Source of the DNA: a virus
Reading direction: 5' to 3' (one strand)
IMG/VR virus record: IMGVR_UViG_3300037247_002101
Span: 1 to 35,980 of that record
DNA length: 35,980 nucleotides
Shown here: one piece after another, positions 1-8,123 of the stretch
How positions within the stretch are numbered: position 1 is the stretch's first letter
Layout: each line of letters starts with the position of its first letter
Program-made: the position numbers and the translations under genes
Notes under the pieces: generated by a model
Database searches by the model: none
Told to the model about the DNA's origin: nothing
Seen by the model: the letters and a program-made list of their open reading frames with translations, nothing else

Positions 1-1405
1 TTATTAAGTTAGAAAGATAATGATTTTTAGTGTTACTAATCGTCGTTGAAGCACTTGTCCCATTTCTATAACTTGGGGAATCACCGCCATCAATATTAAG
101 AGTAACGGAACCACCAGAATCATTATAGACTACTCTATCTGTATCTGTGCCACCTTGATCAGCATATCCAGTATAACTATTATTAGTAAAAGTATATACG
201 CCGCTCATTGTTATATAAATTGCATGTCCGGTTCCAAGTGAAGTAAAACTATTATTTGACCAGTTGTCTACATTTGAAGACGAATCAATTAATAGAGCAC
301 CATTAGCTGTTCCAAAAGTCTCATCATATGCTGATACCGAATTAAAAGTAAAATCCACTGTTCCAGGAGATATCTGACCAACATTAGAAAAACCACAATT
401 TGTTACACTGTGAGTATAGCTTGACGAATCTGTTGGAAATGCAACAGGGTTCTTTAAATTAACAAAATTTACCCCGTCTAAATCAAGGATGTCTATTCCA
501 GTACCAGACATAACAATTTCAACACCGGGACGAGCAGAAGCAATTGTGGAATCTGCTAAATAGAAATTAGTTTCTTCTCCGCCAGCGACATTTCCTAGAA
601 CTATAAGTTTAAATTTATCATCAGAAACCAGTCTATCTTCAAAAGTTATTGATACACCAGAATCATCGAACCAGCTATCCCCAGTACTAGTAGTTCCAAA
701 TTTCACAGTACCTTGAACACCATAAGAGCCAGGAGTATATTCTCTAATTATTCCATGCCCTGCCCCATCGACAATGTCTCTATCTGCTGTAGCTATTTCA
801 GCAAAGGTTCCCCGATCTCCAGTCGTTCCATCAATAATAGAAATTCCTTCAATTCCATAACGAATTATATCTAAATGGCAATTAGTACCACCACCAAGAG
901 CTTTCGTCAAAGTCACATAATAAGCCCCAACTTCCATTGTTGTAGTAGTCTCATCAAATGAAGCATAATCCCCAGCCAATGCAGCTAAATCACCATTTGT
1001 ATTTACCGTATCAAGATAGTCCATATCTATTACAAAACTTTGAAACGTTACCTGACCATCAGCATGTTTAAAAACATCCCGGTCATTTCCAGCCATATAA
1101 ATAATTAGATCATTGGTTGTATCTGACAGCCACATAGCATGTGAGCTATCTGCTGGAGTACCTTCTTTATAACCATTTTGAGTAGCAACACAAGTGGACC
1201 ACAAATAAATCAATTTATTTCCAGCTACTGTGAAGTCTGGAGTCGTAGCATTAAAAAATAATTGACCTGTTGTTTCATTATAGGCAATTCCAATAGAAAA
1301 GCCAGCCTCAGCATAAATAGAACTTATCGCGGCTCCAGCATTAAAATTTGTTGCTATATCACATTGATCTAATGTCGTTCTATTGTCAGATATTGTTACT
1401 GCCAC
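1..1405 (-). CDS. Virion structural protein, probably beta-rich (3' end outside window)
   Basis: The minus frame from GTG at 1405 to the left edge has no stop, giving at least 468 codons. It was read by hand because the gene runs off the window. The start is GTG with AGGA nine bases upstream, inside the end of the preceding gene (20-nt overlap). The protein is rich in Thr, Ser, Gly and Asn, with many short beta-like runs and few Lys. It begins VAVTISDNRTTLDQCD and has repeated TFTNNS / VTLNIDGG type segments near the edge. This composition is typical of tail, fibre or beta-helix virion proteins. No specific family is recognised, so the tail or capsid-fibre role is inferred from composition and from its place after the capsid genes. 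Confidence 0.7.
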   Translation of the reverse strand, partial: MAVTISDNRTTLDQCDIATNFNAGAAISSIYAEAGFSIGIAYNETTGQLFFNATTPDFTVAGNKLIYLWSTCVATQNGYKEGTPADSSHAMWLSDTTNDLIIYMAGNDRDVFKHADGQVTFQSFVIDMDYLDTVNTNGDLAALAGDYASFDETTTTMEVGAYYVTLTKALGGGTNCHLDIIRYGIEGISIIDGTTGDRGTFAEIATADRDIVDGAGHGIIREYTPGSYGVQGTVKFGTTSTGDSWFDDSGVSITFEDRLVSDDKFKLIVLGNVAGGEETNFYLADSTIASARPGVEIVMSGTGIDILDLDGVNFVNLKNPVAFPTDSSSYTHSVTNCGFSNVGQISPGTVDFTFNSVSAYDETFGTANGALLIDSSSNVDNWSNNSFTSLGTGHAIYITMSGVYTFTNNSYTGYADQGGTDTDRVVYNDSGGSVTLNIDGGDSPSYRNGTSASTTISNTKNHYLSNLI

Positions 1406-1859
1406 TTTTTAGCATCCTATCGTATAAAACTAATAACAAGCATTGATTTGACCACAACACGCCTTTATCTTGAATAGTTTTTATAGAAACTATATGATCC
1501 TGTTCTCTTCTATGAATTATAGTTGGATTATAATGTGCAGACCCAAATACATAAACACACTCTTCCGGATGTTCAAATTCATGCAACCATATAGTCTCCG
1601 GATTCTGATGTTTTGTCCTTGGTTCTATAAATACTTTTTGCATATCTCCACAACTGTCCAACATTTCATCATAAGAAGGAAATTCAGATAAATCCATTTT
1701 TTGTTCTTCGTTATGCTTTATTCCGGAAACAGGGCACATTAACCATTTTTTAACTTCAAAATCCCTTAAAACAAGGTTCCAATAGTTTGCTTCCATTATC
1801 GGAGTCATATAACCTATTTCCCAATGGCCGGCAACCACTACCTTCTCATTATTTGCCAT
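1386..1859 (-). CDS. Unknown protein, possibly SPOUT/TrmH-like
   Basis: 157 aa, beginning MANNEKVVVAGHW. The second half (about 92-152) has the series ECVYVFGSA, then DHIVSIKTI, then NQCLLLVLYDR. That order resembles the SAM-binding C-terminal part of TrmH/SpoU RNA methyltransferases (VFGSE, then I-P motif, then SLN..A..ivlY). The match is by eye and partial, and the usual N-terminal substrate domain is very short, so the call is weak. No Shine-Dalgarno sequence precedes the ATG. The -10 box of a near-perfect promoter ends 5 nt upstream, so the mRNA may be leaderless. It overlaps the structural gene that follows, suggesting coupled translation. Confidence 0.6.
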   Translation of the reverse strand: MANNEKVVVAGHWEIGYMTPIMEANYWNLVLRDFEVKKWLMCPVSGIKHNEEQKMDLSEFPSYDEMLDSCGDMQKVFIEPRTKHQNPETIWLHEFEHPEECVYVFGSAHYNPTIIHRREQDHIVSIKTIQDKGVLWSNQCLLLVLYDRMLKSGSNNI

Positions 1860-1864
1860 ATGAA

Positions 1865-1893
1865 AATATATTATATTTAGGAGAGAATGTCAA
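1865..1893 (-). promoter_or_regulatory. Sigma70-like promoter, leaderless geometry
   Basis: On the minus strand TTGACA (1888-1893), a 17-nt spacer, then TATATT (1865-1870). The ATG of the next gene begins 5 nt after the -10 box, so transcription should start within one base of the start codon. Confidence 0.75.
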
Positions 1894-1896
1894 TAA

Positions 1897-1922
1897 GAAA
1901 AAGCCCTCTTATTTAGAAGGGC
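1897..1922 (-). terminator. Intrinsic terminator
   Basis: Minus-strand stem GCCCTT/GAGGGC (one G-U pair) with an 8-nt loop, followed by TTTTTC. It overlaps the stop codon of the small coiled-coil gene and precedes the 1865-1893 promoter. Confidence 0.6.
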
Positions 1923-2133
1923 CTTTATCTTTATTCGGTGGGATTGGTGGATCTTGACCAGCAGTAAGAAGAATCTCATCTATTACAGAATCTTCTAAAA
2001 ATTTAGTTTGTTGTTCGATTTGTGCATCCATTAAGGATAATTCGCGTTGAAGACTATCGCGTTGTTTCTTAATTTTGACGATGTTTAAGATAACATCTTT
2101 TATTTGTACTGATTGTTGTGGTTGTTGTGGCAT
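1909..2133 (-). CDS. Small coiled-coil protein
   Basis: 74 aa, beginning MPQQPQQSVQIKD. Residues about 12-52 form a charged heptad-like helix (KIKKQRDSLQRELSLMDAQI), ending in a proline-rich tail, PPIPPNKDKGPSK. Its start lies inside the end of the HNH gene (34-nt overlap). The Shine-Dalgarno sequence is weak (GGA 7 nt upstream). Similar small helical proteins are common next to phage tail genes, but no function can be named. Confidence 0.6.
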   Translation of the reverse strand: MPQQPQQSVQIKDVILNIVKIKKQRDSLQRELSLMDAQIEQQTKFLEDSVIDEILLTAGQDPPIPPNKDKGPSK

Positions 2134-2702
2134 ATTAATTCCATGGTTTTTATATATTGTTTGTGAATTGTTGATCTATAATCTATATGTTTAATACCTT
2201 TTTTGCTATTGCACGATTGACATAGATATTGCACGTTTTCTTTAATTAAATCTCCGCTTTTAGATAAAGGTACAATGTGGTCAATTGTAGGTTCCATTTT
2301 ATCAAAATATCTGCCACAATCTCCTATGCAGCGATAATTTTGTAAGAAAAGAATTATATTTTTTTCATTGATTGTTAAATTATTAATTGTTTTAGATTTC
2401 CAATTTCTTTTGTTATGGTTCTTTCTAGCAATGTTTAATTTACCTTTATCAGTTTTGTTATATTTAGCTTGTGTTAATTTACCTTTGTCGGATTTTAGAT
2501 ATTTAGCAACTGCTTTAGCATTCGTTAATTTACCTTTATCAGACTTATTGTATTTAGCTATTGCTAATTTACCTTTTTCAGATTTAAAATATTCTTTGTA
2601 ACAACTTTTACATTCCGGTCGTTTGCCATCTTTAGTTCTGTTATCTTCATAATAATCCTTTAAAGATTTATTTACTTTGCATCTTGTACAAATCTTTCTC
2701 AT
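2100..2702 (-). CDS. HNH endonuclease with DNA-binding repeats (homing-type)
   Basis: 200 aa. The N-terminus is a zinc-ribbon-like module, CTRC (5-8) and CKSC (about 31-34). Next come four imperfect repeats of K(S/T)DKGKL..AKY (about 40-95), which look like small DNA-binding repeats. The C-terminal HNH nuclease has CIGDCGRYF, the catalytic core DHIVPLSKSG and CQSCNSKKG. The family cuts DNA and is often a mobile free-standing homing nuclease in phages. It sits as an insertion between the capsid gene and the next late gene, behind its own promoter. The ATG has no Shine-Dalgarno sequence, and the -10 box ends exactly 6 nt upstream, so the mRNA is predicted to be leaderless. Confidence 0.88.
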   Translation of the reverse strand: MRKICTRCKVNKSLKDYYEDNRTKDGKRPECKSCYKEYFKSEKGKLAIAKYNKSDKGKLTNAKAVAKYLKSDKGKLTQAKYNKTDKGKLNIARKNHNKRNWKSKTINNLTINEKNIILFLQNYRCIGDCGRYFDKMEPTIDHIVPLSKSGDLIKENVQYLCQSCNSKKGIKHIDYRSTIHKQYIKTMELICHNNHNNQYK

Positions 2703-2708
2703 GCGTAC

Positions 2709-2737
2709 AATTTACACAATAAAAAAGGGAAAATCAA
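2709..2737 (-). promoter_or_regulatory. Sigma70-like promoter of HNH gene
   Basis: TTGATT (2732-2737), 17-nt spacer, TAAATT (2709-2714), then GTACGC and the ATG. The block TGTAAATTGTAYRCATG is nearly identical upstream of the gene at 24705. It overlaps the capsid terminator. Confidence 0.55.
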
Positions 2738-2757
2738 ATAAATGATCTTCCCTTTGG
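2719..2757 (-). terminator. Intrinsic terminator after the capsid operon
   Basis: Minus-strand stem AAAGGGAAGATC paired with GATTTTCCCTTT around an AT-rich loop (2724-2755), followed by a T-run (2721-2726). It lies about 30 nt after the capsid stop codon. Confidence 0.8.
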
Positions 2758-2785
2758 TATCTTTACCGGTCCAAAAACTAGCTAA

Positions 2786-3706
2786 TTATGAACTGGTCCA
2801 CTGAACTTGAGCAACAGAACGAATATTACCAATACCCATTCCAATACTTTCATAAGCACTCCAAGTCACGAGATTTTTCTTTTTGTCTATCCAAAAACGA
2901 GTATCGTTTAGGATAAAGAAATTTCCTAAAAATTCTTGTGCTGTGAAGGCATACATAGTATGAGCTGCAACTAAATCAGCTTTATTTGTCACGATTAGTT
3001 TTTTTCCAAACAAAGTTGCATAAGTGTAACCGTTCACAGTGATTTCTAAACCAACTTGGTCACCAACACTAGTAGCTTCCCACAATAATAGATCATTGTA
3101 ATCTTGATTATTCATCAAAACTACATCAGTTTTCAAACGATCTGTGGTTCCACCACCAGCTTCTAGCAAATTAAACAAAGTCGTAAAAACGGCTTTTGAA
3201 ATATTTCCGCCAGAAGTTGTTATGGATGTGTTTGATTTCCCAGACACAGATATTGCAGAATCAATGCGGCTAATAAAAGCATTGTCTTCAATTTCTTGGA
3301 TGTCTTTTACAGAGTTTCTTTCGATAACGTCTGTGATTGGCATTTCATAAGCTAGTAATTCTTCTTCAGTCTTCTGGAAATCTTCAGAAGTAATCATGAA
3401 GAATGGTATTTCATATCTCTCGCCCTCGACATATCTCGTATCAGCTCCACCTCTGAAGTTGATAGACATTGCCGCTGAATCGGGCTCTATATCGACGATC
3501 TTAACTAGACCATCATGTTGTACGGATCTTTGTAGATCAGCTTTGGTCACATACACTGGGTTGATGATTTTACGCGCAAAGGATACTTCACGTAACTTCG
3601 TGCGTATGAAGGCAGAGCCTTCCGCAGCCAGCTTTTCGCGACCTTCTGGTTGATCCAGCTTCGAAACGAACAATTCGTTTATTACATTTGCTGGTACATC
3701 TGCCAT
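2786..3706 (-). CDS. Major capsid protein, HK97-fold type
   Basis: 306 aa, beginning MADVPANVINELF. The layout is that of phage major capsid proteins: a helical N-arm with REKLAAEGSAFIRTKLRE (about 23-40), an extended E-loop-like region with PFFMITSEDFQKTEEELLAY, a long spine-type helix SVKDIQEIEDNAFISRIDSAI, then a beta-rich P/A-domain ending in YESIGMGIGNIRSVAQVQW. It has a strong AAGGAG site 9 nt before the ATG, sits 14 nt after the decoration-like gene, and ends before a strong terminator, as expected for an abundant protein. The N-arm contains the EKLA motif shared by this cluster. Confidence 0.78.
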   Translation of the reverse strand: MADVPANVINELFVSKLDQPEGREKLAAEGSAFIRTKLREVSFARKIINPVYVTKADLQRSVQHDGLVKIVDIEPDSAAMSINFRGGADTRYVEGERYEIPFFMITSEDFQKTEEELLAYEMPITDVIERNSVKDIQEIEDNAFISRIDSAISVSGKSNTSITTSGGNISKAVFTTLFNLLEAGGGTTDRLKTDVVLMNNQDYNDLLLWEATSVGDQVGLEITVNGYTYATLFGKKLIVTNKADLVAAHTMYAFTAQEFLGNFFILNDTRFWIDKKKNLVTWSAYESIGMGIGNIRSVAQVQWTSS

Positions 3707-3720
3707 TAGTCTATTCTCCT

Positions 3721-4179
3721 TTATTTAACGTGAATTTCAACAACGTTAGTGTAAGTGGTGCCTAAGTATGTGACAGATCCTAATTTCTGTGCCACATAAG
3801 CTACGGTTGCTTGAGATCCAGCAGCATCTGATGTAGATGCAATTAGCAACCCATTTTCATCCGCCATCAATGGATCCCCAACAGAAGCTGAGCTATAAGC
3901 TGAGCTCTCAATCTGATCAGTCAATGCACGGTAGCCACCTTTCAATACAGTGACCTTACCAATCGCACCAACATCGGGGGTAAAACCGACTGTACCATCG
4001 CGATTACTTTCATTCCAAATCTGGTAACTAAGGCCAGTTTCAGATGTAGTAGTTAAATCGAACCTATTACTTGCATTCAAAGTAACCCACATACCTGCAA
4101 CGCCACTCGTGGCAACGCCAGCCTCGTACTCTCTAGTAATGCGATCGCACAATGTTAAATCGGATATTACTCTTAACAT
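3721..4179 (-). CDS. Capsid decoration/cement-like protein
   Basis: 152 aa, beginning MLRVISDLTLCDR. It is beta-rich, with the phrase VGDPLMADENGLLIASTSDAAGS (about 100-122) followed by TVAYVAQKLG. This resembles DUF2190-type and other head-decoration proteins, in which a GD..-tagged beta domain is followed by a 'G.A' strand. Position directly upstream of the major capsid gene supports the call. An AAGGAG site lies 8 nt from the ATG. Confidence 0.6.
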   Translation of the reverse strand: MLRVISDLTLCDRITREYEAGVATSGVAGMWVTLNASNRFDLTTTSETGLSYQIWNESNRDGTVGFTPDVGAIGKVTVLKGGYRALTDQIESSAYSSASVGDPLMADENGLLIASTSDAAGSQATVAYVAQKLGSVTYLGTTYTNVVEIHVK

Positions 4180-4203
4180 TCGGGCATCTCCTTACGTTAG
4201 TTT

Positions 4204-4551
4204 TTAATAATCTTCGAGTAGAAATTTTGTTATGTTATCCTGGCCATCCCCACTAGGTGTCTCTGTTAGAGTACCAAGTAAAGCTGACGCTGTTTTTGTG
4301 GGCCCCTTATCACTCCCGGGGTTTCTACCCAACTCGACCGCTTTTTCGAGGACTTTCAAATCCTCTGGTGTTTGTTGACGTAAATCAGCCAACTTCTCTA
4401 TAACCTCACCAGGCTCCGTGATGTCCTCGCGTTCTACCATTTTGGTAACTACGGCCATTGCGAGTTTTTCAACTTCTTCTGTGCCTTGTGATTTTTCGTA
4501 TTCTTCTAATAAAAAATTGTAATGCTCTTGAGCTGTTTTTTCAAAACTCAT
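4204..4551 (-). CDS. Small helical virion-cluster protein
   Basis: 115 aa, beginning MSFEKTAQEHYNF. Mostly charged helix with EKLAMAVVTKMVERED (about 28-43) and a flexible tail containing GSDKGPTKTASALLG. It carries the FEKTA motif at residues 3-7 and GAGGAG upstream. It lies within the capsid operon. No known family is recognised. The phrase DKGPTK resembles DKGPSK at the end of the protein encoded at 1909. Confidence 0.65.
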   Translation of the reverse strand: MSFEKTAQEHYNFLLEEYEKSQGTEEVEKLAMAVVTKMVEREDITEPGEVIEKLADLRQQTPEDLKVLEKAVELGRNPGSDKGPTKTASALLGTLTETPSGDGQDNITKFLLEDY

Positions 4552-4563
4552 TTTTTATGCTCC

Positions 4564-5031
4564 TCACGTAGATTGCCTTCCAAGAGAGAAATACTTACGA
4601 GCAACATTACGAAGTTCGTCTTTTTTACTGCCTTCAGACAGTTTAGATCCTAAATAGAAAGTTCCTAACATACCAGTACCAGCCAGTATACGACCTTTAT
4701 AATCTCCAAGAGTCTTACCTTTTTGAATTCTTTCAACTCTTTCGAGATTTTTCTTACCTTTAGAAACCATTTCAGCTGCTCTAATTTCGTCTTGCGACTT
4801 CCATAAGAATTTTCTAGCATCCTTCAGGCTAATACCAGTTTTTTCCAAACCCATATCCATCAATACAGCTAATTTAGCCATAGCATCAATTTCACGATCA
4901 GGCAAAGTCAATTTTTCAAGAGACTCTGATGTATTGTGTAAATCTTCGATGGTTATAGAAGGTTGAATTACGGCATTTTTTTCTTGTTCGATATTTTCTA
5001 TATCGTATAAAAGTCTTCTCAAACTAAACAT
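4564..5031 (-). CDS. Virion-cluster protein with hydrophobic glycine segment
   Basis: 155 aa, beginning MFSLRRLLYDIEN. Helical and charged, with LEKTGISLKDARKFLW in the middle and one short hydrophobic stretch, ILAGTGMLGTFYLGSKL (about 116-132), followed by a basic tail. Its first codons overlap the preceding gene by 8 nt. No family is recognised. The glycine-rich hydrophobic segment is shared in style by many neighbours. Confidence 0.62.
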   Translation of the reverse strand: MFSLRRLLYDIENIEQEKNAVIQPSITIEDLHNTSESLEKLTLPDREIDAMAKLAVLMDMGLEKTGISLKDARKFLWKSQDEIRAAEMVSKGKKNLERVERIQKGKTLGDYKGRILAGTGMLGTFYLGSKLSEGSKKDELRNVARKYFSLGRQST

Positions 5032-5350
5032 TTAGTAATTGCCCAGTTAATGCAGAAGCTTTTGGAACATGCATTAAAGCTGTATGAAGAGAATGAGCTA
5101 TTTTTTGAAAAGCTTTCTCTCCAAGATCATCTTTGATCCCATCGGCAAAACCTTTCGCAGTATATCGTGCTTGTTTCGTTATTTCTTCAACGCGCTCGAA
5201 TTCTGCTGCTCTTTCTACATCCATGTTGATCAATGCTTCTGCAAGTTTTTCAACGTCTTGCGGTGTATATTCATTGCCGTATTTTTGAGATAAGAGATCT
5301 TCAGCCCGAGCAGCATATTTTTCAAGGAACTGTATCCTTTGTATTCTCAC
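5024..5350 (-). CDS. Helical virion-cluster protein, paralogue of the next gene upstream
   Basis: 108 aa from GTG at 5350, beginning MRIQRIQFLEKYAARAEDLL. It aligns by eye with the protein at 5365-5658: L.KYA..AE.LL...YG..Y...DVE.LAE.LI..DVE.A.E...V.E. The two are therefore tandem duplicates. It bears FLEKYA near the N-terminus. The Shine-Dalgarno sequence is weak (AGG 6 nt before GTG), so translation may depend on the upstream gene 14 nt away. Confidence 0.65.
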   Translation of the reverse strand: MRIQRIQFLEKYAARAEDLLSQKYGNEYTPQDVEKLAEALINMDVERAAEFERVEEITKQARYTAKGFADGIKDDLGEKAFQKIAHSLHTALMHVPKASALTGQLLNV

Positions 5351-5364
5351 TTGAGACCTGTTCT

Positions 5365-5658
5365 CTATTCTGTGGCTTTTTTCTCTTTTAATTCTGCGAT
5401 GAAAGCATTAGCCATTACTTTGCCAGCTTCCACATACTCAGCCACTTTTTGTTGTTCTTCTGCAGCTTCTACATCAAGCTCAATAAGTTTTTCAGCAAGG
5501 TTTTCAACATCTTCGGCTTTGTAATCTTCGCCATACTCATCTTCAAGAAGTTCTTCGGCAGCAGAAGCATATTTCGTCAGCATTTCGCGACGTTCGGCAT
5601 CAACTTCTTGAACCGCAGCTTCTTTTTGCATGTCTTCATAAGTATCTAAAAGTCCCAT
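5365..5658 (-). CDS. Helical acidic virion-cluster protein, tandem paralogue
   Basis: 97 aa, beginning MGLLDTYEDMQKEAAV. Very acidic and helical. The middle (about 29-70) matches the product of 5024-5350, and the end, VAEYVEAGKVMANAFIAEL, matches VGQLVEEGQVMARSFHEEL inside the repeat protein at 5660-6304. All three genes therefore share modules. RBS GGAGAGG lies upstream. It could be a scaffold or internal head protein, inferred from composition and place only. Confidence 0.65.
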   Translation of the reverse strand: MGLLDTYEDMQKEAAVQEVDAERREMLTKYASAAEELLEDEYGEDYKAEDVENLAEKLIELDVEAAEEQQKVAEYVEAGKVMANAFIAELKEKKATE

Positions 5659-5659
5659 A

Positions 5660-6304
5660 TTATTCCTCTCCGAATACTTTCTTGTAAAGGCTGTCGATGA
5701 TTTCGTCTGCGGCTGCTTTATTCAAATTGGCTGCAGCTGCTTGTGATTTTTGTGCACTTGCAACATCATGAGGAAGAACTGATTCCTCTACTGTACCAGC
5801 AGGTTGAGGCGCTGTTGGGGTAAATGTGTATGCCAAATCTCCTCCACCACTTCGTACAGCGGCTTGAATTTGATTTAACAAAGCTTCCACTTTGGCAAGT
5901 TGGTCTAACTTAATATCGCCAACACTAAGATGACTTATTTCGTTAGGATCCTTAATTGATGCTGGATTAGGTGTTATGGCACTATCACCAACTGCTAATT
6001 TTTCTAGTTCTTCATGAAAAGAACGAGCCATAACTTGTCCTTCTTCCACCAATTGACCCACTTTTTCTTTATCTGCAGCAACTTTTTCTGCAGCAGTTTC
6101 TTCTGCAGCAATTTCTTCAGCTGTTTTTTCTACAGGCGTTCCTTCTGCAGCAGCTTTTTCTGCAGCAATTTCTTCAGCTGTTTTTTCTACAGGCGTTCCT
6201 TCTGCAGCAGCTTTTTCTGCAGCAATTTCTTCAGCTGTTTTTTCTACAGGTTCATCTTCTAAAGTTTTTAGAAAAGAATCCAGATTAAATCCTTCTTTAC
6301 CCAT
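5660..6304 (-). CDS. Repeat-rich acidic protein, scaffold candidate
   Basis: 214 aa, beginning MGKEGFNLDSFLKTL. Residues about 19-75 hold three near-perfect 19-aa repeats PVEKTAEEIAAEKAAAEGT, then a coiled-coil region, then VGQLVEEGQVMARSFHEEL (shared with the next gene), then a Pro/Ala-rich part and a helical C-terminus ending DEIIDSLYKKVFGEE. The acidic, Ala-rich, repetitive make-up and its location between protease and capsid fit a scaffolding or head-core protein. Each repeat carries the EKTA motif proposed here as a protease or targeting signal, which would give several cut sites. RBS GGAGG lies 8 nt upstream. Confidence 0.72.
   Translation of the reverse strand: MGKEGFNLDSFLKTLEDEPVEKTAEEIAAEKAAAEGTPVEKTAEEIAAEKAAAEGTPVEKTAEEIAAEETAAEKVAADKEKVGQLVEEGQVMARSFHEELEKLAVGDSAITPNPASIKDPNEISHLSVGDIKLDQLAKVEALLNQIQAAVRSGGGDLAYTFTPTAPQPAGTVEESVLPHDVASAQKSQAAAANLNKAAADEIIDSLYKKVFGEE
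6104..6249 (-). repeat. 57-bp in-frame tandem repeat (3 copies)
   Basis: The block starting CTGCAGCAATTTCTTC (plus strand) recurs at 6104, 6161 and 6218. The copies are almost identical, which points to recent duplication or slippage. They encode PVEKTAEEIAAEKAAAEGT units of the scaffold candidate. Confidence 0.9.
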
Positions 6305-6345
6305 TTATATTTTCCTCCGTTTAAATTTAAATGGAAATCAGTCTA

Positions 6346-6374
6346 AATATAAGCAATACTAGTATTGCTGTCAA
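6346..6374 (-). promoter_or_regulatory. Sigma70-like promoter with palindromic spacer
   Basis: TTGACA (6369-6374), 17 nt, TATATT (6346-6351). The spacer is part of an 18-bp perfect palindrome, AGCAATACTAGTATTGCT (6352-6369), a possible operator. It drives the scaffold-to-capsid operon with a leader of about 35 nt. Confidence 0.8.
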
Positions 6375-6377
6375 TAG

Positions 6378-8123
6378 TTAATTACTATCGATTACTATAT
6401 TATAAAGATTTCCGAATTTTTCTTCGTTTAATTCAAGTGAAGCTTGAAAAATTTTGTCTCTAGCTTCACCCACTTTTGTAAGTAATTTTGACGCTTTACT
6501 ACCAAGAAAACCGTGCCCAATGCTACTAAGCAAAGGATTTTTTCTAACAAAGTCAGCGTAAGAGCTTATAGGTTCTCTTTTTCTTACTTTACCTTCTTGA
6601 TAACCGGCATATAAGTATGTTGCTGGAACACTCAAAAGCATGCTAGTTAGAAAACCTAAACCTTCTGCTGTTTTTTCTAAAAACTGCTTTTGAATTCCCA
6701 TAGTTCCAACAGTTGCCCCACCAATGAGTATAGGCAACAACCATGGATTTCTAGCTATTAACGCCCTTACTCCCTCTGCTTGTCCTACAGAATTCATTAA
6801 TCTTGATAATCCGTAATACAATCCGCCTAGGGCAGCCAAAGGTAGTAAAGGATTCTTTATTGGTAAAATTATCGGCACCTGCTCTGCGGATTGTGTAACC
6901 ATTTTATCATCCGGCATATCTTTTAAAGGAGGCACAATGCCAGCCTGTTCCATTCTACTTCCTTTTTGATGGCCTATATCAAGCGATGCGTACTTTTCTA
7001 ATATGCGTGCCATTACAACTGGTTTTGTTAAAGGCGCCCTTTCCAAGTAATCTGGATACGATTTTAATACATTTGCAACTTTTTCACTAAAATAATTGCA
7101 TCCTATATCATTTGGAATAATAGGTTTTATATCATCGTGAATAATAAAAGTAACGTTTTCTTTTTCCAGTTCTTCTGCTAATTTTTCTTGCCCTTTAGAG
7201 GTCAATGCTAATTTCTGGAATTCAGCTTTTTTAGGCATTACACGCATTGCTACAAGGGTACTTAAAACCTCGTTTAATGGTGCTGACCCTGCCAGATCAC
7301 CTACCATTTTTGCAGGCATGTCCGGTTGTGAATCAACTATCAACCTACTTGGATCTGGTCCAGCGTTGTCTACTTCACTTTCTACTATCTTGACAATATC
7401 AGCTTCTTTAATACCAGCATCTTTTAACTCTTCTGCGGTTTTTATAGCGGAAGGAATAACAACACTGTTGTCGCTGGCTACTTTCTTTAGGGTGTAAGCC
7501 GTACGATCCGCAGGGACGTGAACAAAGCTGATATCAAAAAACTTAGGTTTTGTATTAATGACATAGACTTTTCTTCCATCAGGAAGAACTTTATTCATCA
7601 TAGTTCTTGCATGTTCACAATAATCTTGTATTCTCGGCGCTCTATTACCACAAATAGAACATTCATCATATGGGACCCTTGATCCCATAGAAATAGGTGG
7701 GAACTCACCATCGTCAATCTTCTTTTTTAAGTCAGGAGCTGCATTTATATCTAATCCAATAACTAACTCTACACGATGCATTTTATGATTATAATGTGAA
7801 TATAATATTTCTCCGTAAATTCTATGTCCTAATTTGGGTTTATTTCTGTGATGACGATAAACATTGCCTAATGATTCAAAAGTCTTATGATATTCAACCA
7901 AAGCAGGTTCAGGAAAATAATCCCCATTACGATTACTTCCATAAAATTCTCCGGCTCCTAAAGCATTAACTAGAAGAAAATACCTTTTCAAATCTGGCAT
8001 TAATTTCTGTAAAAATTCTTGAAGTTCCGGATCATAAGAAGCAGTTTTTTCCAATACTCCAGGATGTATAAGAGATATTTCTACGCCTTCATCGCCTGGA
8101 TAATAATCTAAGTATTTAATCAT
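6378..8123 (-). CDS. Prohead (capsid maturation) protease-like protein with membrane-like C-terminal region
   Basis: 581 aa, beginning MIKYLDYYPGDEG. Residues about 55-215 look like a head maturation protease: NRNGDYFPEPALVEYHKTF, YRHHRNKPKLGHRIYGEI, then GEFPPISMGSRV, where Ser in ISMG matches the nucleophile position of the HK97-type LSIGF motif, and nearby His residues could be catalytic. A cysteine pair (CSICGN) plus DYCEH may bind metal. The C-terminal half has several EK.A motifs and glycine-rich hydrophobic stretches (LPLAALGGLYYGL, LPILIGGATVGTMG). It would process scaffold and capsid N-arms. It overlaps the upstream gene by ATGA. The protease call rests on motif order, not alignment. 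Confidence 0.65.
   Translation of the reverse strand: MIKYLDYYPGDEGVEISLIHPGVLEKTASYDPELQEFLQKLMPDLKRYFLLVNALGAGEFYGSNRNGDYFPEPALVEYHKTFESLGNVYRHHRNKPKLGHRIYGEILYSHYNHKMHRVELVIGLDINAAPDLKKKIDDGEFPPISMGSRVPYDECSICGNRAPRIQDYCEHARTMMNKVLPDGRKVYVINTKPKFFDISFVHVPADRTAYTLKKVASDNSVVIPSAIKTAEELKDAGIKEADIVKIVESEVDNAGPDPSRLIVDSQPDMPAKMVGDLAGSAPLNEVLSTLVAMRVMPKKAEFQKLALTSKGQEKLAEELEKENVTFIIHDDIKPIIPNDIGCNYFSEKVANVLKSYPDYLERAPLTKPVVMARILEKYASLDIGHQKGSRMEQAGIVPPLKDMPDDKMVTQSAEQVPIILPIKNPLLPLAALGGLYYGLSRLMNSVGQAEGVRALIARNPWLLPILIGGATVGTMGIQKQFLEKTAEGLGFLTSMLLSVPATYLYAGYQEGKVRKREPISSYADFVRKNPLLSSIGHGFLGSKASKLLTKVGEARDKIFQASLELNEEKFGNLYNIVIDSN

Noticed and set aside
6104-6249. 57-bp repeats as a CRISPR array
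   Set aside because: They are contiguous, in frame and inside a coding gene without spacers.
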